NCBI GenBank assembly: GCA_017792425.1
Contig: CP051233.1
Span: 1,522,402-1,586,401, forward strand
Direction: 5' to 3'
Length of the DNA stretch: 64,000 bases
Origin: Thalassovita sp.
Lineage (GTDB): Bacteria; Pseudomonadota; Alphaproteobacteria; Rhodobacterales; Rhodobacteraceae
Positions 8,697 through 16,851 of this stretch are shown here, in pieces (the stretch's first letter is position 1; each line of letters starts with the position of its first letter). The translations under genes were made by a program, and so were the position numbers. Below the pieces are notes generated by a model, which was given only the letters and a program-made list of their open reading frames with translations, ran no database searches and was not told the DNA's origin.

Positions 8697-9227
8697 CTAG
8701 TCGGCGGGGCGTTCGACGGCGATGAGGCCGAGTTTGCGGGCGGCGGCGGTGGAGAGGATGCCGCTGTCGAGCCCTTCTGGTTTCTGGTACTTGCGGATGG
8801 CGGCGCGGGTGCGGCTGTCCATCTGGCCGCTGGGCTTGCCGTGGTAGAGGCCGCGCGCGGCCAGGGCGCGCTGGACCGAGGCGACGAAATCCGGTGTCAG
8901 CGCGTCGGCGCAGGGGGTTTCGAACCAGGTGTCGCGGCGTTCGCGGACGATGCGCTGCTGGGTTTCGGTCTTGTAGATCGCGGGCTGTTCCACCGTGCCG
9001 TCGCTGCGGATCTGCGCGGGCTGCAGCATGATCTGTTCGGTCACGGTTTCGACGATGGCGGGGGTGGTGTGCCTGCCCCAGCAGGTGCCGGGGGCGGCCC
9101 CTGGCGGGGCCTGTTCATAGCTGCGGGTGACCTGGGGTTCGCCGGTCAGGTCGGGCACGGGCAGGGCGGTGGTGCAGGCGGCAACACCAAGGATGGCCAG
9201 AACGGCCGGGACTGGGAAACGGATCAT
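8697..9227 (-). CDS. Putative lipoprotein with peptidoglycan-binding-like C-terminus
   Basis: Starting at the ATG at 9227 the 176-residue protein begins MIRFPVPAVLAILGVAACTT. This is a short charged start, a hydrophobic stretch and a lipobox ending in Cys, consistent with an outer-membrane or periplasmic lipoprotein. The middle has a single-Cys segment GTCWGRHTTPAIVETVTEQ and a second Cys in FETPCADAL. The last 60 residues (VQRALAARGLYHGKPSGQMDSRTRAAIRKYQ, cut here into family-like turns) resemble a PG_binding_1 domain. A cell-wall-associated role is inferred from that domain. The frame remains open up to 9314, but no signal peptide would then be at the N-terminus. Confidence 0.75.
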   Translation of the reverse strand: MIRFPVPAVLAILGVAACTTALPVPDLTGEPQVTRSYEQAPPGAAPGTCWGRHTTPAIVETVTEQIMLQPAQIRSDGTVEQPAIYKTETQQRIVRERRDTWFETPCADALTPDFVASVQRALAARGLYHGKPSGQMDSRTRAAIRKYQKPEGLDSGILSTAAARKLGLIAVERPAD

Positions 9228-9396
9228 CTGCTCTGCCTGCCTTTGCGCGGCTTGTTTGGCGCAGTCTAGCGGGTTTGGCCGGTTTGGGGAAGCGCCGGGG
9301 TGAGTAGGGATCACGCAAAAGGGACTGGAACAGCGCGGCGGGCTTGGCTAGGAACGGGTCTGACAGAGGTATTGGACGAAGCTGGAGGCCGCCAGG

Positions 9397-9720
9397 ATGG
9401 CGAAAATCACCTATATCGAGCATAACGGCACTGAACACGTGGTGGATGTGGCCAACGGCCTGACCGTGATGGAAGGCGCGCGCGACAACAACATTCCCGG
9501 CATCGAGGCCGACTGCGGTGGGGCTTGCGCCTGTTCCACCTGCCATGTCTACGTGGCCCCCGAGTGGGTGGAGAAGATTCCAGCCAAGGACGACATGGAA
9601 GAGGACATGCTGGATTTCGCCTATCAGCCGGATCCGGTGCGGTCGCGCCTGACCTGCCAGATCAAGGTGACGGACGATCTGGACGGGCTGGTGGTGAACC
9701 TGCCAGAGAAGCAGATCTGA
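9397..9720 (+). CDS. [2Fe-2S] ferredoxin, adrenodoxin/FdVI type
   Basis: Small cytoplasmic electron carrier of 107 residues. The cluster ligands are visible as CGGACACSTC (three Cys) and the distant RLTCQI (fourth Cys). The DDMEEDMLDFA segment between them is characteristic of adrenodoxin-like bacterial ferredoxins that serve iron-sulfur assembly or cytochrome P450 and other hydroxylases. The partner cannot be told from the neighbourhood. The stop overlaps the next gene's start by one base (TGATG), so the two may be cotranslated. It could be annotated fdxB or fdxE in related genomes; I leave the symbol open. Confidence 0.92.
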   Translation: MAKITYIEHNGTEHVVDVANGLTVMEGARDNNIPGIEADCGGACACSTCHVYVAPEWVEKIPAKDDMEEDMLDFAYQPDPVRSRLTCQIKVTDDLDGLVVNLPEKQI

Positions 9721-10418
9721 TGCTGCGCGGTTTCGTGGCGGCGCTGGGGCTGGTTCTGGCCCCCGTGGCGGCGCGGGCCGATGTGGTGGGGGCGGCGTAT
9801 GTCCGCCCTGTCGACCGCTATCATCACGACATCCTGGGCGAGACGCCGGAATGGGGCGCGCTGGAGTTGCGGCTGGCGGATGGGCGCAGGCTGCGCTTCG
9901 TGCTGCCGGATACGCATATTTTCGAGGATGTCGCGCCGCGGCTGGCGGATGTGGATGGCGATGGCGCCGCCGAGGTGATCGCGGTGCAGACCAGCCTGAC
10001 GCTGGGGGCGCGGCTGACGGTCTGGGACACGGGTGGGCTGGTGGCCGCCACGCCCTATATCGGACGGTCCAACCGCTGGCTGGCGCCGGTGGGGGCGGCG
10101 GACCTGGACGGGGACGGCAAGGCAGAGATCGCCTATGTCGATCGGCCGCACCTGGCCAGGCTGCTGCGGATCTGGCGGTTCGAGGGGCGGGCGCTGGTGC
10201 TGGCGGCGGAAAAGGCCGGGCTGACCAACCACCGCATCGGCGAGGCGTTCATCACCGGGGGGCTGCGCGATTGCGGCGGCGGCCCCGAGATGGTGACGGT
10301 GAACGCGGACTGGAGCCGGGTGATGGTGTCGCGGTTCGACGGGAAGGCGGTGGTGTCGCGTGATGCAGGGCCATATCGCGGGATGGACAGTGTCCGCGCG
10401 GTGATGGGCTGTCGCTGA
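9720..10418 (+). CDS. Secreted protein with FG-GAP/VCBS-like calcium-binding repeats
   Basis: 232 residues from the ATG at 9720, which overlaps the ferredoxin stop. An N-terminal signal peptide (LRGFVAALGLVLAPVAARA) precedes the mature start DVVGAAYVRP. Two DxDxDG calcium-loop motifs are visible, DVDGDGAAEVIAV near residue 77 and DLDGDGKAEIAYV near residue 127, in the setting of beta-propeller FG-GAP/VCBS repeats. No catalytic motif is seen. The periplasmic location is inferred from the signal peptide, and its coupling to a cytoplasmic ferredoxin is unexplained. The function is unknown. Confidence 0.75.
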   Translation: MLRGFVAALGLVLAPVAARADVVGAAYVRPVDRYHHDILGETPEWGALELRLADGRRLRFVLPDTHIFEDVAPRLADVDGDGAAEVIAVQTSLTLGARLTVWDTGGLVAATPYIGRSNRWLAPVGAADLDGDGKAEIAYVDRPHLARLLRIWRFEGRALVLAAEKAGLTNHRIGEAFITGGLRDCGGGPEMVTVNADWSRVMVSRFDGKAVVSRDAGPYRGMDSVRAVMGCR

Positions 10419-10449
10419 GCTTCGGCGTCTTGACGGTGTGCGCCGGGCG

Positions 10450-11049
10450 CTATTGCCGGGAATTGACAACGTGCGGGCCGCTGATCTGCCCCAGTGACTG
10501 GAACAGCCCCGCCGTGTTGGAGGCGCGGAACTTCTTCAGCAGGCGGCCGCGGTGGACTTCGACCGTGCGGTAGGACATGCCGAGGATCTGGGCGATTTCC
10601 TTGCTGGTCTTGCCTTCGCCCATCAGGGAAAACACTTCGCGTTCGCGGCGGGTCAGGGGCTGGTAGGGGCGCGAGCGCGAGAGGTCGGCAAAGCTCCAGA
10701 TCGCGCGTTGCAGGGGGTCTTCGGGCGTGAAGGTATGGCCGCGGACCCGGACCCAGAAGTTTTCGCCGCTTTTGCGCATCATCACGCGTTCATCCCAGTA
10801 GCCGGTGTTTTCCTGCAGATCCTTCACGCCGCGGTTGCGGATGTTGGCGAATTCCTGTTCGGACGGGTAGAGGATGTTGAACAGGTGATCGCGCAACTCG
10901 GTGCGGTCATAGCCGAACATGCGTGCGAATGTGGGGTTGCAGTCGCGGATGACGCGGTTTTCCGTCACCACCAGGCCGACGGGGGCATAGGCAAACATCA
11001 GGTCCATGAAATTGCCGGTGGTGTAGGCCTGGTCGACGAGGTCAGTCAT
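10450..11049 (-). CDS. PAS domain LuxR-family transcriptional regulator
   Basis: A 199-residue DNA-binding regulator. Residues 15-130 form a PAS sensor domain (FAYAPVGLVVTENRVIRDCNPTFARMFGY and the following WVRVRGHTF strand). Residues 135-195 are a LuxR/GerE helix-turn-helix with LTRREREVFSLMGEGKTSKEIA and the recognition helix SYRTVEVHRGRLLKKF. There is no receiver domain, so it is not a classical response regulator. The ligand or signal of the PAS domain is unknown. It lies downstream of an acetyltransferase gene on the same strand, 106 bases away, so it may have its own promoter. Confidence 0.9.
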   Translation of the reverse strand: MTDLVDQAYTTGNFMDLMFAYAPVGLVVTENRVIRDCNPTFARMFGYDRTELRDHLFNILYPSEQEFANIRNRGVKDLQENTGYWDERVMMRKSGENFWVRVRGHTFTPEDPLQRAIWSFADLSRSRPYQPLTRREREVFSLMGEGKTSKEIAQILGMSYRTVEVHRGRLLKKFRASNTAGLFQSLGQISGPHVVNSRQ

Positions 11050-11155
11050 GATTTCCGGGGTGTTCCTTGTGCTTACGCCGCTATCTTACGTGGGCCTGCG
11101 GGGCTGCGCAAACAGACAGAGGAACGGTGCGCACAAGACGCAGCTTGCCCCAGGG

Positions 11156-11695
11156 TTACCAAAGTTCAGGGTCATCCAGAGCAGGGACGCAGGTTGCCGG
11201 GCCGGTCAGGGGGGACAGGGGCTGATCGGTCAGGGATTGTCCCAGCCAGCCCTGCGGAAGGTTGAGCGGCAGCGGGGCAGGCACGACCTGTTCGGTGACC
11301 GGCCGGAACCCGATCTTGCCGTAAAAGGCCGGATCACCATAGGTCATGGCGATGTCGGCACCTTGGGCGCGCAGGGCGTCCAGACCGTGAGCAATCAGCT
11401 GCTGCCCGATCCCTTGGCCCTGACAGGCGCGGTCCACGGCCACCGGGGACAGGATGAACACGGTCCGGTGGTCCTGCGGATAGCTGAGGCGCGAAAAGAA
11501 GATTGCCCCACGCAGGGTGCCGGATTCATACGCTTGAAAGGCAAAAAGATCGCCTGCCGGGGTCGTGGCGATCAGGGCACGGACGAACTGGCCGATCCGG
11601 GTGCCCGCCTCGGCCCCTTCCGAGGCGGTGAAAGTGTCCGTGAACAGGTCTGTCAGTGCCTGCTCGCGGTCCTTGCTGCCTGTAGTGAAGCGCAT
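11156..11695 (-). CDS. GNAT family N-acetyltransferase (YhbS-like)
   Basis: 179 residues from the ATG at 11695. The acetyl-CoA-binding motif A is clear as VAVDRACQGQGIGQQLIAHGLDALRA, followed by YGDPAFYGKIGF, the strand-helix typical of YhbS-like acetyltransferases. The C-terminal part ends in PALDDPELW. The substrate is unknown. The frame is open to 11920 inside purD, but those upstream codons are antisense-like sequence of purD. The ribosome-binding site before 11695 is weak, so the start is uncertain by a few codons. It follows purD by 41 bases. Confidence 0.85.
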   Translation of the reverse strand: MRFTTGSKDREQALTDLFTDTFTASEGAEAGTRIGQFVRALIATTPAGDLFAFQAYESGTLRGAIFFSRLSYPQDHRTVFILSPVAVDRACQGQGIGQQLIAHGLDALRAQGADIAMTYGDPAFYGKIGFRPVTEQVVPAPLPLNLPQGWLGQSLTDQPLSPLTGPATCVPALDDPELW

Positions 11696-11736
11696 GTCTG
11701 CCAATCGAGTCCCCGGGGGTGGGCGCGTCTTGCCGT

Positions 11737-12999
11737 TTACAGCGCGCGCCAGCCGATGTCGCGGCGGCAGAAGCCCTCGGGCCAGTCGATCCGGTCCACC
11801 ATCGCGTAGGCGCGGTCGGCGGCGTCGCGCAGCGTGGCGCCACGGGCGGTGACGTTCAGCACCCGCCCGCCGGTGGCGGTGATCTGGCCGTCCTTTTCGG
11901 CGGTCCCGGCGTGGAAGCACATTTCGGACGACGATTCCGGCAGCGCGTCCAGCCCGCCGATCACGCTGCCCTTTTCATAGGCGCCCGGATAGCCCCGTGC
12001 GGCCATTACAACGGTCATCGCGTGATCATCGGCCCAGTTGACGCGGGCATCGGCCAGGCGGCCTTCGGCGCAGGCCTGCATCAGGTCCAGCGCCTGCGCG
12101 CCCAGCCGCAGCATCAGCACCTGGCATTCCGGGTCACCGAAGCGGACGTTGTATTCCACCAGACGGGGTTGGCCGTCCTTGATCATCAGGCCCGCGTACA
12201 GGACACCCTGGTAGGGGGTGCCGCGATCGGCCATCGCCTTCATCGTCGGGCGGATGATTTCATCCATCGCCTTTTGCGCGATCTGGTCCGTCAGGACGGG
12301 GGCGGGGGAATAGGCACCCATGCCGCCGGTGTTGGGGCCGGTGTCGCCTTCGCCGACGCGCTTGTGGTCCTGCGCGGTGCCGATGGGCAGGCAGGTTTCG
12401 CCGTCGACGAGGATGAAATAGGACGCTTCCTCGCCTTCCATGAATTCCTCGATCACCACTTCGGCGCCCGCGTCGCCGAATTCACCGCCGAACATGTCGT
12501 CGATGGCGGCCAGCGCGGTGTCCAGGTCCATCGCCACGATCACGCCTTTGCCTGCGGCCAGCCCGTCGGCCTTGACCACGATGGGCGCACCCTGTGCGCG
12601 GATGTGGGCCTTGGCGGCGTCTGCATCGGTGAAATGGCCATAGCCCGCGGTGGGCGCGTTGGCGATGTCGCAGATTTCCTTGGTGAAGGATTTGGAGGCT
12701 TCCAGCCGGGCGGCCTCTGCCGAGGGGCCAAAGACCGAGATGCCCGCCCCGCGCAGGATATCGGCCACCCCGGCGGCAAGGGGAGCTTCGGGGCCGACGA
12801 TGACGAAATCGATGGCGTTTTCCTCGACGAAATTGACTACGGCGGCGCCGTTCAGGATGTCCAAATCCGCGCAGGTGGCGATGGCGGCGATCCCTGCGTT
12901 GCCGGGGGCCACGATCAGCTTGTCGCACTTGGGGTTCTGCATCACGGCCCATGCCAGCGCATGTTCGCGCCCGCCGCTGCCCAGGATCAGGATGTTCAT
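11737..12999 (-). CDS. purD: Phosphoribosylamine-glycine ligase
   Basis: GAR synthetase, the second step of de novo purine synthesis, ligating glycine to 5-phosphoribosylamine with ATP. The 420-residue ATP-grasp protein begins MNILILGSGGREHALAWA, the PurD N-terminal signature. It contains the nucleotide-binding stretch IVVKADGLAAGKGVIVA and the metal and substrate motif YNVRFGDPECQ near residue 290. The ATG at 12999 has GGAGAGGCGGC just before it. It is divergent from xseA with 73 bases between the starts, so both promoters must sit there. Confidence 0.97.
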   Translation of the reverse strand: MNILILGSGGREHALAWAVMQNPKCDKLIVAPGNAGIAAIATCADLDILNGAAVVNFVEENAIDFVIVGPEAPLAAGVADILRGAGISVFGPSAEAARLEASKSFTKEICDIANAPTAGYGHFTDADAAKAHIRAQGAPIVVKADGLAAGKGVIVAMDLDTALAAIDDMFGGEFGDAGAEVVIEEFMEGEEASYFILVDGETCLPIGTAQDHKRVGEGDTGPNTGGMGAYSPAPVLTDQIAQKAMDEIIRPTMKAMADRGTPYQGVLYAGLMIKDGQPRLVEYNVRFGDPECQVLMLRLGAQALDLMQACAEGRLADARVNWADDHAMTVVMAARGYPGAYEKGSVIGGLDALPESSSEMCFHAGTAEKDGQITATGGRVLNVTARGATLRDAADRAYAMVDRIDWPEGFCRRDIGWRAL

Positions 13000-13072
13000 G
13001 CCGCCTCTCCGCTTGGCCTTCCGTTTGGGGCGTTCTAAGGTGGCGGACGCATGGATACAAGACAGGCCCAGC

Positions 13073-14551
13073 ATGTCCGACCTGATTGACGCGCCGATGG
13101 ACGGCCAGAACGCCCCGGAATTCACGGTTTCCGAGATTTCGGGCGTGGTGAAACGCATGATCGAGGGCGAATTTTCCCACGTCCGAATCCGGGCCGAGGT
13201 GGGGCGGGTGTCCTATCCGCGGTCGGGGCATGTGTACCTGGACCTGAAGGACGACCGGGCGGTGCTGGCCTCGGTGATCTGGAAAGGGGTCGCGGCGCGG
13301 TTGATGACGCCCCCAGAGGAGGGGATGGAAGTGATCGCCACCGGGCGGCTGACCACCTTTCCGGGCCAGTCCAAGTACCAGATGGTGATCGAGGATCTGC
13401 AGCCGGCGGGCATGGGCGCGCTGATGGCGATGCTGGAAAAGCGCAAGCAGATGCTGGCGGCAGAGGGGCTGTTCGATCCGGCGCGCAAGAAGAAGCTGCC
13501 CTATCTGCCAGAGGTGATCGGGGTGGTGACGTCGCCCTCTGGTGCTGTGATCCGGGACATTTTGCACCGTCTGCGGGACCGGTTCCCGCGCAAGGTGCTG
13601 ATCTGGCCGGTGGCGGTGCAGGGGCAAAGCTGCGCGGCAGAGGTGACCAATGCGATCCGGGGCTTCAACGCGCTGACGCCGGGCGGGGCGCTGCCCCGGC
13701 CCGACCTGCTGATCGTGGCGCGCGGGGGCGGTTCGATCGAGGATCTGTGGGGGTTCAACGAAGAAGCGGTCGTGCGGGCGGCGGCGGCGTCGGACATCCC
13801 GCTGATTTCCGCCGTGGGGCATGAAACGGACACGACGCTGATCGACTATGCGTCGGACATGCGCGCGCCCACGCCGACGGCGGCGGCGGAACTGGCGGTG
13901 CCGGTACGGATGGAACTGCTGGGCTGGGTGGACCAGCAGAACGCGCGGCTGAGCCGGGCGCTGACCCAGGGCGTCACCCAGCGCGGCCAGCGGCTGCGCG
14001 ACCTGTCGCGGGCGCTGCCCCGGCTGGACACGTTGCTGGACGGGCCCAGCCAGCGGCTGGATACATGGGGCGAACGGCTGCCGCAGGCGCTGATCCGGTC
14101 GGTGCAGGTGCGGCGGGTGCGGCTGTCCGAGGTGTCGGGCGGGGTGCGTCCACGGGCGCTGACCGTGCGGATCGAGGCGGAGAAGCGCCACCTGGCGGCT
14201 GTCGCGCCGCGTTTGGGGCCGCCGGTGGCGGCGGATCTCAAGCGCAAGAAGGATGACCTGAAACGCGTGTCGGAACGCCTGTCCATGGCCGGGCTGCGGC
14301 AGGTGGACGGCTGGAAGCGAGAGATCGACCGGCTGGAACGGCTGCGGGGGACGCTGGGATACGAGGCGACCTTGCAGCGCGGCTATGCCGTGGTGCGCGG
14401 TGATGGCGACGTGGTGACCACCAAGGCGGCGGCGGCGCAGGCCGGCAGCCTGGAAATCCAGTTCGCCGATGGCCGCCTGAGCCTGGACGGAGCGCCGAAA
14501 CCCACGCGCAAGTCGCCAGCGAAACCACCCGAGCAGGGCAGCCTGTTCTAA
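13073..14551 (+). CDS. xseA: Exodeoxyribonuclease VII large subunit
   Basis: Large subunit of exonuclease VII, which degrades single-stranded DNA from both ends in repair. From the ATG at 13073 the protein has 492 residues. An N-terminal OB-fold (residues about 18-115, with ISGVVKRMIEGEFSHVRIRAEVG) is followed by the catalytic domain containing ARGGGSIEDLWGFN and SAVGHETDTTLIDYASDMRA. A long Arg/Leu-rich helical region follows and the chain ends in QGSLF. The frame stays open upstream to 12650 but is then antisense to purD. The small subunit xseB is not in the window. The last four bases overlap the convergent AlkB-like gene. Confidence 0.96.
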   Translation: MSDLIDAPMDGQNAPEFTVSEISGVVKRMIEGEFSHVRIRAEVGRVSYPRSGHVYLDLKDDRAVLASVIWKGVAARLMTPPEEGMEVIATGRLTTFPGQSKYQMVIEDLQPAGMGALMAMLEKRKQMLAAEGLFDPARKKKLPYLPEVIGVVTSPSGAVIRDILHRLRDRFPRKVLIWPVAVQGQSCAAEVTNAIRGFNALTPGGALPRPDLLIVARGGGSIEDLWGFNEEAVVRAAAASDIPLISAVGHETDTTLIDYASDMRAPTPTAAAELAVPVRMELLGWVDQQNARLSRALTQGVTQRGQRLRDLSRALPRLDTLLDGPSQRLDTWGERLPQALIRSVQVRRVRLSEVSGGVRPRALTVRIEAEKRHLAAVAPRLGPPVAADLKRKKDDLKRVSERLSMAGLRQVDGWKREIDRLERLRGTLGYEATLQRGYAVVRGDGDVVTTKAAAAQAGSLEIQFADGRLSLDGAPKPTRKSPAKPPEQGSLF

Positions 14552-15543
14552 CGGATCAGCGGGTCCATCAGGCGCCGCCACAGGGGCGGCCACAGGGCGA
14601 TCACGGCCATTACCGGCAGGGCATGGGGCAGCAGGGGCATGTCCGGGTCCAGCCGCAGGCCGGGATAGGGGCGCATCGGGTGCAGGTGGTGATCGGAATG
14701 GCGCGGCGCGTTCAGCATCATCGCGCTGGAGGCTGCGTGCGGGCTGTTCCACGCATGGCGGGGCGCGATGGGTTCAGGTTTGCCGTTCGGGCCGGGGGCG
14801 CGGCGCAGGCCGTAGTGTTGCACGTAATCGGCCAACAGAATCTGGAGTTGCGCATAGGCGGCGACCCCAAGCAGGGCCAGCGCGCCGTTGATCCTTGCGA
14901 AAGCAAAGGATAAGCCGAGCGCCGCAAGCGCCCAGCCTGCATGGAAAACATACGGATGAAGGGTCAACGCGCCGCAGCGGCGGCTGCGCAGGGCGTTTTC
15001 CGCCTGCCACCCGGCGCGAAACGATCCGATCCACGCACGCGGGGCGAAACGCCAGAAGCCCAGCCCTTTGCGGGCAGAGTTCGGATCTGCATCGGTGCCG
15101 ACATGGACATGGTGCACCAGCCGGTGGGCGCTGACGTGATGGCCGATCAGCAGCGTGCCGTAAACCATCCCGCCCAGCCCGCGCAGGAACCGGCCGGGGC
15201 GGTGGATCAATTCGTGCGCGTTGGGGTGGCCGATCTGGCCGAAGAACAGGCCAAAGCCGATCAGCAGGCCCAGACGGTCCCAAACGGGCAGGTCGCCAGC
15301 CCCGATGGCCGAGGTGGCCAATAGCAGCATCGGCAGGTGCAGCAGGCTCAGCGTGGCGGACAGGGCGTTGCCGGTGGGAAACTCGGATCCGCCGGGACCG
15401 GGGGTGCGCGGGATCAGCCGGTCCAGCACCGCGCAGACGATCGTGATGCACAGAACCGCCGCCCAGACCCACGCGCCGCCACGCAGCGCGCCAAGGATCA
15501 GCAGCGCCGCCGGGGTCAGTGTCGCAAGCGCAAAGGGGATCAT
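14548..15543 (-). CDS. AlkB-like membrane di-iron alkane monooxygenase / fatty acid desaturase family
   Basis: Integral membrane protein of 331 residues with several hydrophobic segments and the full set of histidine boxes of the AlkB branch: NAHELIH, HHVSAHRLVHHVHVGTD, DYVQHYGL and NAPRHSDHHLHP. In AlkB these hold a non-haem di-iron centre that hydroxylates terminal alkane carbons with electrons from rubredoxin. The second box here (HHVSAHRLVHH) departs from the AlkB form I know (EHNRGHH). The chain is about 50-70 residues shorter than classical AlkB, so the substrate may differ. No rubredoxin is adjacent. It is convergent with and overlaps xseA by four bases. Confidence 0.85.
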   Translation of the reverse strand: MIPFALATLTPAALLILGALRGGAWVWAAVLCITIVCAVLDRLIPRTPGPGGSEFPTGNALSATLSLLHLPMLLLATSAIGAGDLPVWDRLGLLIGFGLFFGQIGHPNAHELIHRPGRFLRGLGGMVYGTLLIGHHVSAHRLVHHVHVGTDADPNSARKGLGFWRFAPRAWIGSFRAGWQAENALRSRRCGALTLHPYVFHAGWALAALGLSFAFARINGALALLGVAAYAQLQILLADYVQHYGLRRAPGPNGKPEPIAPRHAWNSPHAASSAMMLNAPRHSDHHLHPMRPYPGLRLDPDMPLLPHALPVMAVIALWPPLWRRLMDPLIR

Positions 15544-15653
15544 CCAGTCGCCTTTCCTGTCTGGGTTGGCGGCATCCTAGGGGCAGCCGGGCCGGGCCGG
15601 TAGGGGAAAGCGCCTGCGCGATTGCGGCTGTGGCAGCGGTGCAGAGGTCGGGA

Positions 15654-16043
15654 TCAGACCCCGACCTCTGGCCCCAGGCACAGCATCGGTTCGTCGGTCT
15701 TGCGGGTTTCGTACAGGATGGTGGTGGACGGGTTGTTTTCAAACCGCGCGACCAGCCCGCCGGGGCGGTCGTAGAATGTCCAGCACTGGGGGGCGGGGTT
15801 GTCCTCGTAGACGAAACAGATATGTCCCGCGTCCTCGTACCAGGTGCCGTCCTTGCACTTGCCGTCCAGAAAGGACCAGCGGACGCGGCGGCGGTCGAGG
15901 TATTCCTCGCCGCCGTAGGGTTCGCCGGATTCGGCGTAATAGAAGGTCTTGCCGCGCGTGTAGGCGTCGAATTCCTGCGCTGTCATCGGGGATTCGGCGA
16001 CGGCGGGGGCGGCGATCAGCAGGGCGAGGATGGCGTATCTCAT
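15654..16043 (-). CDS. Small secreted protein of unknown function
   Basis: 129 residues beginning with a clear signal peptide (MRYAILALLIAAPAVAESP). The mature part has three cysteines (GKCKDG, HICFVYED, PQCWTFYD) plus one near the end (MLCLGPE), which may form disulfides. It is rich in aromatic residues (FYYAES, WYEDAGH). I do not recognise a named domain. Rhodobacterales genomes often carry such short periplasmic proteins. It is divergent from the lysoplasmalogenase-like gene. Confidence 0.72.
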   Translation of the reverse strand: MRYAILALLIAAPAVAESPMTAQEFDAYTRGKTFYYAESGEPYGGEEYLDRRRVRWSFLDGKCKDGTWYEDAGHICFVYEDNPAPQCWTFYDRPGGLVARFENNPSTTILYETRKTDEPMLCLGPEVGV

Positions 16044-16158
16044 GCGGGCAGAGTGCCAAAGGGCGCGGTTGCCTCCAAGTCACGTTTTCGCGTGCGCGCG
16101 TTTTGGGTGGATTCGTGCGGCGGGTAGGGGCAGGCTGCGGCGAAACGGAGGGATGCGG

Positions 16159-16791
16159 ATGATCTGGCTGATCGCTGCCGGGCTATTGCTTGGGCTGGTC
16201 TATGGCGCGGCGTTCTGCTGGCGTACCGAAAGCTGGCTGCGCACGGCGATCAAGACCGGGGCGGTGGCGCTGCCCGCGCTGGCGCTGAGCCTGTCGGGTC
16301 TGCCGGTGCTGGCACTGGCCGGGTTGTGGGCTTGTGTGCTGGGGGATTTCCTGCTGTCGCGCCCGTCAGAGGCGATGCTGAAAGGCGGTATCGCGGCCTT
16401 TGCGCTGGGGCATGTGCTGTATGTCGCGGCGTTCCTGACGGTGTTTCCGGTGGCCGCGCCGGATGGGCTGTTCTGGGCCGTGGTGGTGGTGTTGACCGGG
16501 CTGGGCCTGTCCACCGAACGCTGGCTGGCGCCGCATACGGGCGCGTTGCGGTGGGCGGTGCGGGGCTATGTGGGGCTGATTCTATCCATGGGGATCAGCG
16601 CGGCGCTGCCCGGCGTGCCGCGCGAATGGGTGCTGACGGGGGCGCTGTGCTTTGTCGCGTCAGACCTGATCCTGAGCACGCTGATTTTCCTGGGACACGC
16701 GGGACGGGTGCGGGCTTATGCGGTCTGGGCGCTGTATTACGGGGCGCAGGGGCTGATCATGGCCGGGTTCTGGACCTATCCGGCGGGCTGA
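16159..16791 (+). CDS. YhhN family membrane protein (lysoplasmalogenase-like)
   Basis: 210 residues, almost entirely hydrophobic, with about eight membrane segments. Motifs such as KTGAVALPALALS near the N-terminus, LGDFLLSRPSEAMLKGGIAAFALGHVLYVAAF, and GALCFVASDLILS are those of the YhhN/TMEM86 family. Its mammalian member hydrolyses lysoplasmalogens; the bacterial substrate is not established. GGAGG lies seven bases before the ATG at 16159. The ATG six bases earlier (16153) is too close to that site. Confidence 0.85.
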   Translation: MIWLIAAGLLLGLVYGAAFCWRTESWLRTAIKTGAVALPALALSLSGLPVLALAGLWACVLGDFLLSRPSEAMLKGGIAAFALGHVLYVAAFLTVFPVAAPDGLFWAVVVVLTGLGLSTERWLAPHTGALRWAVRGYVGLILSMGISAALPGVPREWVLTGALCFVASDLILSTLIFLGHAGRVRAYAVWALYYGAQGLIMAGFWTYPAG

Positions 16792-16851
16792 GGGCTTCCA
16801 TTACGGGGCGGGAATGGCTAGGTGGGATGAAACGTTCCCCGGAGGCCGCCC

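Noticed and set aside
9270..9330. Possible further repeat core near GAGTAGGGATCACGCAAAAGG
   Set aside because: Only the first five bases and a loose CAA match; too far from the consensus to count.
12482..14752. Open frame of 756 codons on the minus strand across purD and xseA
   Set aside because: It lies over two unmistakable genes and its translation is His/Arg/Pro-rich low-complexity sequence typical of antisense frames.
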